64,000 bases of DNA, taken from positions 1-64,000 of the forward strand of contig NXFV01000120.1 in the NCBI GenBank assembly GCA_002803225.1, in the 5' to 3' direction. Positions 24,597 through 36,700 of this stretch are shown in pieces. Every line of letters starts with the position of its first letter. The stretch's first letter is position 1. The notes beneath the pieces are model-generated. The model searched no databases. It was not told where the DNA came from and saw only the letters and a program-made list of their open reading frames with translations. Position numbers and translations under genes: made by a program. The DNA comes from Gamarada debralockiae (lineage: Eukaryota; Ascomycota; Leotiomycetes; Helotiales; Hyphodiscaceae).

Positions 24597-25800
24597 GTGG
24601 ATTGTAAGACAAAGTTTGCGAAAATAAGAGTCAAACCCGTACCAACCTCGACTACGAAGACAGTGATATGTACAGACGTGGAGTACCTAGTCACAAAGGT
24701 GACTCCTCCACATACTATCACGCCGAGTGCAGTGACAATGACAGTCACATTAGCAGTCCACACCACATCTACTTCGACCGAGCCAATAGTTCGTCATTTT
24801 ACCCGCCTTTTCCTACCAAAGCTCAGACTGACAAGCCTAGATCAATAGAGGTACATATTCTCTTACTTCGACCTTCAGTGAAATGGACACTGCAACGAGT
24901 ACAGTTTTCAGCACGTTTCAACAGTGGTATCGACAACTCAGATTACCCCATCGACCTCGACAATGCCTACAACTACGAGCTTCACTCTCGTCCAGCCACC
25001 ACCTCTGATAGTCACACAAGTAGCTCCGGAGGAACGAGAACTCTCTCCTCATCACCGCTACGATGTACGCGGAACAATGAGTCATGCATCACAATGCCAT
25101 TTCTCTGAGGAAAGATAATTCCCATGCAGTACCAAGTACTTGGCAAGATGTCTCTGCTTTCTAAAATTTTCCAGCAACTAATCTTCGCCTCAAGTCCAAT
25201 GTCTCGAAATCCCCACAACGTGTACTTTGACTCAAACGATTCACACGACAAAACAATCGCCGCACACACTACGACCTCAACCAAGACGCTCAGCCCTGTC
25301 AGTACCATCACAAGCACCTTTTATCCTGTTGATGCTTCCGTAACCTTGACATATTCTACAACCTTGACGACAATTGACACTATTTTGACGACTTCAATGG
25401 CGCCATCGACGTCCACTGTGGCTGTTTGTAAGCAAACCATCTCATTGTTACATCTTCTCATGCACTATAATTACTCCAAAATATCCCCTCCTCGCGTAGG
25501 GCTCTGCCACCACATCTATCAAGGTTATTACTCCAAGAATGTCTAACCACCACATCAACAACCTCCTTCTACGCCACCTGTGCAACGAACAATATCATCT
25601 CATCATCAACGGGGCCGTCAACCTCGGACCGGACAACGGCGCCTCCAAACGTTGTGTATCTTGCGTGACGGGTACAGGTTGTGCAGGTGCGGAATACTGG
25701 GGCAGTTTTGGATGCTGGACAGTCGAGGTCCAGTCAGGGACGTGTGGAAATCCTCTCTACTTTCTGAGAGTGAAGGCGTCGACTTCCTGGCATCAATGGA
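24597..25800 (+). pseudogene. Thr-rich secreted/cell-wall protein, decayed
   Basis: The plus strand contains several blocks of Thr/Ser/Pro-rich protein typical of the O-glycosylated stalks of fungal cell-wall or GPI proteins. One block is at 24620-24800 (TSTTKTVICTDVEYL, TMTVTLAVHTTSTSTEP), another at 24924-25050, a third at 25260-25430 (SVTLTYSTTLTTIDTI). A Cys-containing block follows at 25555-25780 (FYATCATNNI in one frame, CVSCVTGTGCAGAEYWGSFG in another), which resembles the Cys-rich domain often found after such stalks. The blocks lie in different frames and are split by stops. A plausible intron remains at about 25428-25499. No start codon or signal peptide was found. The repeated frame changes indicate a dead gene; the exact family is uncertain. 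Confidence 0.5.
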
Positions 25801-26256
25801 TGCGGGCAGTTTGTAAACGGTGGATAGCTCCTAGAGGCACACTGAAGATTTGGCCTGGTTGTGCTCGTGGATGGCGGCATGGTAAGGTTTGGCAAAATGA
25901 TTGCCATATTTCTTGAATACATATTACTAGATGTCGTCAATAATAGCATTTGGGCATCAGATCATTCATATAGAATGAAAAATTAGGATTAAGCCACTGA
26001 GGTGAGCTGTGCCTTGGATTTCAATCTTTCAGGAAGGAATGAGCAATTCACACCAAACATTCGGATATCCCTATTCAACAGATTCCCTAACCCCCCAACC
26101 TCTCTTCGCTCACTTCCACCAATCTTCAAATTCGCTATCAATCCTCTCATATATCCTCAGCCTCGTTGTCCTCGGCAAGTTCCTCTCAAACCGTCTCAGC
26201 GAAGGTAATCAGCCGCTTACTCATCCCCCTATCTTCATCACTCTGAGGAATCAGAA
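25801..26256. other. Intergenic region
   Basis: No gene seen between two broken loci. Confidence 0.45.
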
Positions 26257-26804
26257 TCACTGAAGCCTGCTGATCGTCGACAAATACGTTGTAATCACCT
26301 GAATTGCGCTCGCAAGGATATCCGGATTGGTGGTATTCATTTCCAGCAGGACTTGCTGGATCCGTTTGCAATGGTCTTGCCCCAGCTCGATGAAAAACCC
26401 CGATGCAGGAAAGTCGTGCTCGCAGCGGATATGGTAGTGTGCTCCAATCGAATAGAGTTCATTCTGGCGTTTGCGCGGAATCGGAGCTTGGTTTTCTCAC
26501 TTGAAGGCTCGATGCCCTCTTTGGTGCGGCCGTTGGGACTTACGATGATGTGAACATGTACTAGGTCGGGCGCCATCAGATCGCGGAAGAAAAGGTGTGC
26601 TCTGCGGCGTTGTTGCTCGAGTTGTGTGGGCCCATCCCCCAACCTTTCATTCTCGTTCGACGTTGTACCGGATTCTGGTGATGGTTCTCGAAGGATGTTG
26701 TTGTTTGGATCGTTCATCTTGATTGGACGATTGATAGTTGGATATCTAGAATCTGACGAATGAGCTGCGGCTGAATCGTTCATCTCGTATGAGCGATGGA
26801 TCAA
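26257..26804 (-). pseudogene. Unknown protein with one internal frameshift
   Basis: From ATG at 26804 the minus strand reads about 100 residues. The start is Asn/Ser-rich, with a loose repeat (YEMND...IKMND), and is followed by HLFFRDLMAPDLVHVHIIVS. Near 26495 the protein-like sequence moves to another frame and continues as ELYSIGAHYHIRCEHDF, GQDHCKRIQQVLLEMNTTN and AIQVITTYLSTISRLQ to a TGA at 26259-26257. Joined, this would be about 180 residues. A GT...AG pair at the junction would give a 37-nt intron in the wrong phase, so a one-base indel is more likely. I do not recognise the family. It could be a recent pseudogene or a sequence error in a live gene. Confidence 0.45.
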
Positions 26805-27438
26805 TCTCTAGAATCAGATGAACGACTGTGGGCTAGAAAGTTCATGTTGGAGTCGAGCTTATAGAAAGGACCGTTGTTGGCGCTCAAACAAGGTCTACCA
26901 GCGGCACTGTCGTCTCTGGCAAACTGGGAGGGTGCAAATCACAGTGCAACCAAATGGCTCAAGTTATGTGAACGATTCGTGGTTTCTCCTTTCGTTCAAT
27001 CTGAATTCGTCCCACCTACCTAGTAGGGAAGTGACGAAGAGAGAGAGGAATGGTCGTTCAAATCAGTTCAGTAACTTAGCAGAAAGATGGTTTTATCTCC
27101 CATGCATTGGCCGGAGATATAGTGCATGGATGTTATTTCTCCCCAAACCCAAACTCCGTTCCGAATGATATAGGTACTTGAACATCTCCATCTCCATCTC
27201 CGTCCTGTCGTCTCTCGTTTCCACATTATTCATTTCCCAATCTTCTTCTCTACCATACAACACCTCCCCATAAAATACAGATTATACAAGTAAAAAGGAA
27301 ATTGATGACCTTCCCGAACAACCCCTTGCGCACCTCTTGTCGTCCTCCTTTTCTCGTCTATCCTTGAAGGTCTCTTAGAAGTACACGTAGCTTCTGATAG
27401 CAGGCTCGTTGAGCGCCCGAAGAAAGTACGAAAGATGC
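26805..27438. other. Intergenic region
   Basis: No gene seen. It separates the 3' end of the lipase relic from the 5' end of the frameshifted unknown gene. Confidence 0.45.
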
Positions 27439-29000
27439 TCAGCATAGCAAGCGAGTCTCCGTCTCAATGACATCACTTAAACTGAGCCCTGTCGCCACAA
27501 TATCTTGACAGCTGCTCGAGACTCTGTCGAAGCTGCCTGGTCCGTCATGCTGCAGCGCATTAGTCACAAGCGCATACGCTACGGCGTTGCACAACACGCC
27601 GTTGTGAGTGGAAACAGCCCCTGCTAGTTCGTCCCAACAAGCGCCTTATAGAAATGTGTTCGATGACTCGACGTTGCGAGCATCTTGGATGAAACTTGAA
27701 GCAGCGGTTCCTTGTTGGGGTTTGACAATCTTGTCGAGGAGGGAATAGATGGTTGTGGTGGGACGTATGCGGAGTCTCCTCCGTTGCTGCGGAGCTTTGT
27801 GCCGGAAAGCGGCGTCGTAATCCTGCTGAATAACAAGGGAACACAGGAAATTGACTTCTCGGCGCCGAAACCAGGACAAAGAATATACGCCAATGTCATT
27901 CCGTGATAGCCGGACGAAATAGCAATATGATCCGCCATGATCTTGAGAACTGAAGGCCAATATTTAAACGCCCACTGCGCATCCAAGGATCCTTGGCTCC
28001 ACGTCACGGCTGCGGGTTTCTTGTTCGTCATTACATGCAAACAAATACTGCAATGCATAGCTCACAAATTCCGCATTCGTCCGCGCATCCGAGAGCAAGT
28101 ACTCGGGGATATTGAGGTACACCGCGGTCGGCGAAGTTTTCTTGAGAGAGGAGCTTGCCGAGGTTGGATTGGAAATTGATGGATCCAGTGGCGCCGGTGC
28201 CAGGCGACATGAGGACGGGTTGCTTGCGACCCCAGGTGAAGCCGGGTTGGATGTACATAGCTGTGCGGGGTCGCGCTTCTGGGACGTCAAATGGGGCGTT
28301 GAAGAGGACTGTGTCGTAGAATGTTTGTAGATGGGGACGGGTGGGTTGAGGTTTGGGTCTGGGTTTACGAATGGGTTCTGCGTTTCAATAAGTTTTCTGA
28401 CGATTTTGGTGATGAAGTGGAAGGGTGGTTACAGCGACTTCTGTAATAGCTATGAGACCGCTTGATGTGAAGCCGTGCAAGACAAAGGTCAGGGATGTTG
28501 GTGAGAATGTCATGCTCAGGAGCTGGTGCTTGCTGGCACTTGTGATGCCAAATGAACCTGCGGCTAGAGACATTGCTTGTTGAATGGAAGTTGGTGCAGC
28601 GGCGGGCTTGACAGCTTGGGAGAGTCTCTGCACGACTGCTGGAGCGTCTGTGCCGAGAAGTGTGCCGTCTTCAACACCCTCTGAAATTCAATCACACTGG
28701 ATCAGGCAAAGGCTGTGGCATGAGGATGGGACTTACGAGTTACAGTACCGGCCGAATCCGCCAGATTGCCAAGGTCACTGATGATAGCAGGAACGGCAGA
28801 TTCCAGACTTGGAAGTATGATGACATCTTCAATCAAGCGAAACAAAAGTTCAGTGATGGGTATCTGTTTCAACGCCCTGCGGCTTAGGCATAGGAAGTGG
28901 TTCTGGCATGGGAGCAGCAAGCGCCAATGGCGCCGTGGCGGCCAGGATGATTGCTGAACCGGAAGAGACGAAGGAAAGGAGGATAATATACACAGAGGAG
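27439..29000 (-). pseudogene. CALB-type secreted lipase, decayed
   Basis: Read leftwards, the locus starts with a signal-peptide-like stretch without ATG (AIILAATAPLALAAPMPEPL near 28900-28960). The mature protein continues in a second frame (ITELLFRLIEDVIILPSLES). A spliceable intron near 28690-28740 leads to a helical segment. Next come the lipase core GRKQPVLMSPGTGATGSINF, then VYLNIPEYLLSDARTNAEFV in another frame, and VTWSQGSLDAQWAFKYWP with the nucleophile Ser in a third frame. PTTTIYSLLDKIVKPQ holds the catalytic Asp and NVESSN follows. After an in-frame TAA the end (GACWDELAGAVSTHNGVL, with the catalytic His) stops at 27439. The order matches Candida antarctica lipase B-type enzymes. 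Four or more frame changes and a lost start make it non-functional. Confidence 0.82.
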
Positions 29001-31390
29001 ATATAATATTACAGGATCACTAGGACGTGTAGGACGTGAAGAACGCGAGGAAATATATGTGTAGCCAAGTAATGCGTCGTCCGGAAATTTCGTTTTCCAT
29101 AGCGGAAGCTTTCGCAATCGTCATTCTTGACAACAACAATGACGATTTGGCAGGATCGATATGAGGCTCAAAGAAGTTGCAAGAGCCTTTAAACTTAAGC
29201 TTATGCTTACTAAGAGGTTCAAGATCGGAGAACCCCCAGATCAGATCCATCAAATCGCCATCCTCACAAAAAAACTCCGCGAAGGGAGGAACCAATGATG
29301 ATATCTCCCGTCGAGATCTCTGTAGGGAGTATGTAGACGCGGGAAGAGACAGCCTCCCGGAAGAAAGTTTCCAATTGAAGTGAATGTTTGATGAGGATAT
29401 ACTGTCAGGATGTGCAGAACTAACTGTGCCGCATTGCATCTTTCCGAGTACTGGACAGCTGCGCTACCTGGGCCCTGAAGGATCTGGAGCTTGCGGGGGA
29501 TGATGTAACTGGATAATGGGCTGCACAGCTGCGGAAGGTCTTGAGCCCGTTCAGGCCATCCAAGTCGTCGAACAGAAGGCGTTCAAATTCGAGCAGGACT
29601 CTCCACGCCACACATATCTTCCTCTCCCAGCCTCTCAATTGTAACCTCGCTTCACATTACTCGCTGTCAACCATTCTCTAACACAAATATGCTCCTTGAC
29701 CCTCAAAGCTGATGATGAAATACGTTTTTAATTTTTCCTCCCTGTCTCGCCGCGCTGTCATTATTACTACCCAGTTAATATGATCTGCAGCTAAGTCCGA
29801 TCTACCGACAATCTTAATCCGTTAGTGCAAGCTCATGCAAGCTCATGCAAGCCTCTCGCTTGCACTGCAGCAACAATGAACGTAAGAAGAAAGTCGTAAA
29901 CAGTCTAAGCAAATGTTTCGTCATTTTCGGGCGTTGCATATTCCGAATTAGGATAAGGCATTGAGTTTTTGGATGCAAAGCGTAAGGGTTGATGGGATGG
30001 AAGCGAATGAGAAGTGAGCGGGGGATCACCGAATTTTTGATGGTTGGGGGCTGAAACCGGGCAGGGACGTGTGTTGATGCCTGAGGTTTGAAGACTTGGT
30101 GATCCGTAAAAAAAAAATTTTGTTTTTTTTTTTGTGCAAACTTTGGTTCCGATCTCGAGATCAGGATTTCGAGTGCTGAGGCATTGAAATAGGAGCGAGG
30201 TGCTAGAAAGGGAATTAGGGTTGTTTCTATGCATAAGTTGTGTTGATTGAAGCAGCAGCATCATTCGCTGAAATGCCAGGAGAGATGTTTGAAGAAATTT
30301 TATTAAATATTAAGGCAATGTCGGCCCATACCCATCCATTATAACCCAATGATTTTTGTATTCCCGAATCCCACCCATCCACCCAGCAAAGCAAGAGCAA
30401 AAAAGTTACGTGGTATCCCCATTAAATTGCAAAATCTCCCCAACACCACCCACTGCAAGAAAAATGCTGAACAAAAAGTTTCATAATACGTATGCCGACC
30501 CATAATGCCACAGGAAAAGGAGAGAAGACGACCAGACATACAGGGTGCGAGTGACCTCGCGTCATCGTACATAGATAGATCGAGCAAACGAAATCGGACG
30601 AAAAACTCCATTTCGCGTGAGCATTGAGTGTAATCTTGAGCCGAAAGGAAAGACAAATGGAACTGCCGAGTATGTTGTTCCGCACAATGCAAGATAGGTA
30701 TCAGGTGAGTGAAAATGTCCGAAAGGAGGGAAAGGAATGAAGCTAGCTAGATAGCCAGACGATAGATAGATGGAGCAACGGTATATGCTACACTCCGGAA
30801 AGAAAATGCAGCCCGCTCAGATGTTGTTGAACGCCGCCGCCCGAGCACCCCTTCCCCAGAAAAGCCACAACAAGCCGGAAAATGCACGAGGTATGATATC
30901 TAGAAGGCGCATGCAGTACAGACAGATAAAACAAGGTTTCGACCAAGAGGAAGTGGGAAATCATTTGTTAACGTTCGAGACTGTTGAGAAGGGCGTATGC
31001 CAAGGTCGTTATCAGAAAAGGAGGCGAGTACGTTGAAGAGGGTGTCGTCAAGCCATCGAATAGGGTGCCTACCATGAGGCCAGATGTGATAGTGATGGTT
31101 GCTCATGGGATTTGAGTATCAGAAAGCATGTCGATCGCCGTTGATGCGATTCGAGTGTCGGCATCCAACCCATCCGAAGTTCTCGAACTGCATCGATGAC
31201 AGTTCTGAATATCGACAGGTCATCGTCTTTAGGTAGAAGGTTGCAGATGTTGTGCAGACAAGGCGCATGTGAGGGAATACGAGATGCGACCAGGATTGGC
31301 GATGGCGCTAAATGGTCAGGCGCATGACCAATGACTGAGCACCACACCCTCACTAGAAACCACGCTGACCAATCACATTCGATATCCTTC
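29001..31390. other. Gene-free region with low-complexity DNA
   Basis: No supported gene. The right part should include the 3' UTR of the medusa-like gene, whose stop is at 31391. An A-run followed by T-runs lies at about 30109-30134. A short tandem repeat at 29826-29852 is listed separately. Confidence 0.5.
29826..29852. repeat. Short tandem repeat, 10-bp unit
   Basis: The unit GCAAGCTCAT occurs twice in tandem followed by a partial third copy (GCAAGCCTCT) and then an inverted GCTTGC. It lies in non-coding DNA and has no evident function. Confidence 0.7.
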
Positions 31391-33765
31391 TCACGTACGC
31401 GGCATCTGGTGACTCTGCTGCTGCTGTTGCGACGATAAACTTCGAACAATCCGGTTATCGCCCCCGGCCGAGCTATCCGCCATGCTGCGAGAACTTGGGT
31501 AGTTGAGGGTCTGTGGGGTGGAACTACCGCCGGCAGTTGCGGGGCTACTTTCGAGAAAAGTCGACATATCCCATGAATTCCTAGCGCTTTGATTTCCAAG
31601 TTGTTGCTGGTATTGTTGCTGAGGGGTTGGCATGTGATGCTGACCTCCTTGCCAATGACTCGATGATTCGTGGGGTTGTGGGACTGAAACGCGAAGATCA
31701 GGAGGACCACTCTGCAGCGTCGCCATGGATTTTTGGTTCTGAGGAGAGAGGACTCGAGCAGGAATGTTGGCTGTGTATGCCGTAGATGTCGTTGAGCCAG
31801 ATATCGATCTCGGAGATACTGTTCCATGGTGGTCGACATAAGAAATTCCTGCAGATTCCGTAGCATAGCCAGTCGAGGAGACAGGAGTCAGAAGAGCGGG
31901 TGCAGGTGGTAGTGTTGAGGATGGGCTAGCAGACTGTATATTGTCAGTTCTGTATATGAAATGAACGTGAAGGAACTTACATATTTGCCAATGATCTTCT
32001 TCAAAGCACTTGACAGGTCCTTCCAGTGGAATACCTTGACGTCCTTCTCGATGTTACGAGGCTTTGGATTTGGAAATGCCATGATGACTTTGAAGAATTC
32101 CTCGCTATCTTGCTTGCCCTTTGAAACCGTCAATGGTCGGAAGCCTTCGAGATTTCTCCGTATCCTGTTCTTTTCCTCTACTGTGAAACGTGCTGCAACC
32201 AGCTGCTCCAGTAGATAAATCGTATCAACACTGGTGACGAAACATTCATTCTTCTCTTCCCAATATATGCAACTGATGCAAATACTGTTCGGGGGTCGAT
32301 CGTCAACTGACACTGGTTTGAAAGAGGTGTTGATCGTGCTGCCTGATTGCGACCGTTGGAAACACACAAGCCGTCTCTTTGCTTCCCATTCCTCATCCGA
32401 CCAATTCTGACCCATTGCATCCAAATCACCGTTAATCTCCAGCTTCGCCTTGTTTGGATACAGAGCATATGCATTGAATTGTTGACTTCCATGAGGAGTC
32501 GACGCAGGACTCGGTGTTTGTTGCAGTGTCGAAGTCCTGATGAGTGGTGGATTCGCAACTGATGCTGGTGACGGAAGAGATGTGAGAGCCGGGCGGGAAG
32601 TCACATTCGAGGGAACTCCAGGGCTCCTTGCCATATTTGAGCCAACAGTAGAATATCCAGGGCTCCAGTTCGTAACTTGCGGTGACTGCGCCTTTATGAT
32701 TGGAGATGCAGCTGATGAATTGGAGAATGCGTATCCCAAATTCCTGGACGAAGGTTGAGCCTGATAATTGCCAGCAGATCGATTGTACTGTGCCGCAAGA
32801 TTGCCATATGAACTGCTTGGCTGTAGATATGGCGACGGCGAATAACTCGTTCCATCAGTTGATGCATACCCGTAATTTTTGTACTCCTCCTTTGGCCTTA
32901 ATTGCTGACTCGAGGCACGTTTCGCGGGACTTCTCATCAGATCCGCCGATTCTGTTGACGTTTTCCTCTTCCTTGAACCTTCCATCGATGTGCTTCCGCC
33001 CATCATCGCTCCGTCAACATAGGTAAAATTCCCAACGTCAACCTTCGCTATCACGTCCCCATCTCCAGTTTCCATATACATTGATACTGGTACTTGCGAG
33101 GAAGACCATCCAGTAGCGGCAAACTGAGGTGCTTCGACTGCAACAGCATAGTTACAAACTCCTCCTTGTTGACTCATTCTTGTCAATGAAGCCCGATATT
33201 TTCGTTGTCCAAAGGCCAAAAAGAAAACCGGCTCGTTCGTAGTCAAAAGTTCGTACAGAGAGGTGATGTAGACGAAAAGTTTGGTACCTCCCGGGCCTCT
33301 TGGTGGTGCATAGCTCGTCACCTCAGGAATGGGCGTAGATCCAACATTCAAATATGGCCCAGATTGCTCGTCATAAGGACGTGTTTGGCTTGAGGCGTAC
33401 ACCATCTGTGTCATCTGGGCTGCATTCTGGAACGCCGGAGCCGTTGTCGGTGACGGGACGGGAGGCTGAGTTCCGTAGGTTGGCGCAACGAATGGGAAGG
33501 AGCTTTCTGGGTATGTTCGACCAGGATCGTAGCCTATTTGCATGGTGAGTATTTTTGGAAAACAGGAGTCGCATCTTAACTCACCATGAAGTTGTGGAGG
33601 TTGCGATTTCCCGTAGGCAGACATGGAAATGAGATCCGTTGGGGAATCTGCCCGGGCCACAAGGGCTCCCTCGTACCCTTCTTCGTGAAGTGCCGCAGTC
33701 TCGGGCGACTCGTAGGTTTCGTCGAGTATTATAGGTCTATTGGAAGATATATGTTCAGGCTGCAT
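31391..33765 (-). CDS. medA: Medusa/REN1/ACR1-like developmental regulator
   Basis: Three exons (33765-33585, 33533-31981, 31933-31391) encode 758 residues. The first intron is 51 nt and free of in-frame stops; the second is 47 nt. The N-terminal part has GGTKLFVYITSLYELLTTNE, the start of a beta-rich region, followed by a long Ser/Pro/Gln-rich linker. The conserved block begins at QNWSDEEWEAKRRLVCFQRS and runs through FKPVSVDDRPPNSICISCIY and EKDVKVFHWKDLSSALKKII, a signature I associate with the Aspergillus medusa, Fusarium REN1 and Magnaporthe ACR1 family (DUF7082-like). The tail is Gln/Ser-rich with a CAG run. These nuclear proteins control conidiophore development and adhesion or virulence traits in other fungi. 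The start at 33765 is the first ATG of the frame; an extra 5' exon is possible. Confidence 0.72.
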
Positions 33766-36700
33766 TGAGTGAGTCAGTAACGAAGGATCAGGAAGATTTT
33801 CAGGCCACAATTAAAATTGGCAGCCTCAGTAACCACTTACTTCGAACAGACTGTACGTTGAATATGCCAGCTTGACGGTTTTCGAAAAGATTGGGAGGAG
33901 ATTCCACAAGGACAATCAACACTAAACTTCCAAATGCGTAAGACGAAGATGTGGATATTGGCCAGTGAAGAGAGTTTCTGGTCCATGGAAATTGACCGTT
34001 CTCAGGGGAATAATGGTCACTTCCGTACCTATATCTTGGAGGGGAGGCTCGACAATCGAGCAGAAGGTGTGGTGTAAATCTCTCAAGTCCTGAAAGCAGA
34101 TGACGAGATATCTTTCTCCTAATCGAACTCGAGGGATTTAGGTTCAGTCTGGTGTGGACTAAACAGAGGTGCTGAGAGTTAAAAGTTTGGGTGGAACGGG
34201 TTAGCTTTTTGGAGTTCTATCGGCGCCTGTTCTTCGAACGTATTAACTAGAGCTTAAGCTGCCGTGCTCTAGTATGGATTGAGGTTTCGGGAAGCTGAAA
34301 CTAGAGAACAAAGTATTACTGGTGTTCTCCCTAAAATACTATCAAAAGGTTAGCCGGGAGTGACTTCTGGGAGGGCAGGTATTGGATGGAGGAGAGGCAC
34401 CCGTGGGCTGCTCTCCTCCATCGCGGGAGTGAGTTTGATGCACGTACTGGATGTAGACAAAGAAGAAGCTTTTGATGTTCGACAAGATTGACCGGGTCCC
34501 CAGAAGATATGCAGCCACCCGTTAAAAGCGAACCTGTTCGCATGAGAGATGTCAGATTCAGTTCATGCCGTCATGATCAAGTTCGCAAGTGCCGGTGACA
34601 AGTTTCTTGAAGTGTCGTTCGTCGTTGGGAGGGGTCTTGTAAACAGGCAGATGTGCGCATGCCTAGTCTGATAGTAGTCACACCCAGGAGGGTGGATGGG
34701 CAAGGTTGAACAAAGTTGGTCTTGGGGTGCTTTTGCTGGGGGAAGGCTTTCCCAGGTGAACGATGTTGCGCACAGATGACTTTATGTACAAGGATGCAAG
34801 GGATGGGTATGGGAATATGAATAATGGGAAAAAGGGTGAGGCGTACATACGGTAGTTTGGGTAGTGGAGGTGGGGTCTAAAGAATAGCCTTTCCCATTCA
34901 GTAGTGCAAAAAATGCAGACACCAGACTCAAATGGGTTGAGCTGGAAAGACCAAGCTAAGGGCACCACTCAGATCTCGTGCGCGCGAAAAGGGCGGCTGA
35001 TGGCTGAATGATCTGAAAGTGGTCACACCAAGCGAAAAACAAGATCGAAAGGTTCCGCGCCTCCAGAGGGCTGGAAAGGAAAATGCCACAGTCCTGCACG
35101 ATGCGGGAGTTCCAAACTCAGGAGAGTTGTCTTTCGCCACGATCTAATCGGCCAATCTCAACCATCCAACTTTATATCGACTTTTGAGTGGGCAGTGAAC
35201 AATTCTTTTGGGCGATATTTTGTCGAGGTACTTTTCTTGGTGTCGGGTCTTCGGATTGGCGGCCCCCGAAGCTGAACAAGATGTGGCTGCTGCCTCTGCA
35301 GGTAGAATGGGGCAAAGTAGTCCTTCGGGCGAGATGCGTGAATTTGAACGAGCCTCCTGAAGTATGCGTGTGTGAATGTATGCGTATGCCTCGTGAGTCT
35401 TCGAGCTGAATTATTATTAGGATGTGTTGTAGTGGGCAGAAGCTGGTCTTTAAAGTTGAAGGCGGCTGTGAACGAGGACGTAAGCTAGGACTTTGAGAAG
35501 CCGTGTCGTTGGCTCGTGTGCAGCTGGTAATTGTAATAGAAAACGAGCGACTTTGTGAGCAGGTCACTAATGATTAATATTATTCGGGTTCGAGTATGAG
35601 GGGTATCATAAAGCAGGCAATTTTCAATAAGAAGAAAATAAAAGGCGCGATCTGGAAGACGAATAGATGGAGGACATTAGGTGGAGTCTTTGGCGGAGGT
35701 CCTGAGGTTGAATGAACTTTGTGGAGAGAGCCGTGTATGTGGTAGGGATATGGGGAGTAATGTATTATGCCATCATCGCTGTGCTGCTGAACGAAAGGTA
35801 CTCGAACATTGGTAGGAGGAGGGGTTGGAGGGAAGCTTGCAGAAGATCGAGGTCGAGGGACAAATTTCGAGTGTTCGGCGACTTGTGGTAGGCTCAGAGG
35901 GAGGATGATGTTGGACTCGAAGAGGGTGCAGGATAGGCTCTGTTTGGTCGAAGGGAAGGTACATTCGAGCCTATGCGGAAGCAGTTCACATCACACACCG
36001 AGTGGTGGATGGTTGATGGATGCACAGATAAGCGGTGACAAGCTCTTTGTTTCTGCTGTAGATCATCTCGAATTGATTTTTTTTTCTCTCTGACTTTTTC
36101 CCTGGCTTGCGTTTGGAGTTATTCCGTTGCTCGGACATCAGTTTCTTCACACCCTCAGGGTTCTCAGGGTTGTACAGGACATGGGTACTGATAATGGAAT
36201 AGCGGCAAATCTAATGTCAGTGAAGGCTGGAAAATCATTCGAATGCAGCTAAAGCCAGTATTATTTTTAGAGAAAATCCCTGTCCTGCTGCCGCTATCAC
36301 CAATAGAGTGCGGTTTAAAACACCACCATCACGATGTAGTTACCATTTGGGTGCATTTGTAGGAAGAAGCCGAAAGCTTGCGAAAATCATAAGTGCCAGC
36401 CAGATGCAGGTATCCCTATTCAATCAATTGAGAGAGCAATCACTCAATCAGCTGTACGTATTGAGAGTGGAAGTGCATCGCACTTGCAGACGCGCTGCAC
36501 ATCAGATAGATAGGTAGGTAAGGTAGATCTCTCTTTACAGGGGGTGCCCACTGGAAATTGGGATATATTTTACGCTCAAATTAAAGCTAATTAATCTTAC
36601 TTTTCTCTGAGTCGAGTTCAACGTGTATGTATCATGAAGTCCGTCTTTCCGCCTATATGCAAGTCGTCTAAATTCCAAGCAGTCAGACTTGCGATATGAT

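Noticed and set aside
26486..26530. Short intron explaining the frame change in the unknown gene
   Set aside because: The only GT...AG pair gives 37 nt and the wrong phase.
30109..30134. Poly-A/poly-T tract as a retroposon tail
   Set aside because: No coding remnant or target duplication flanks it; simple low-complexity DNA is sufficient.
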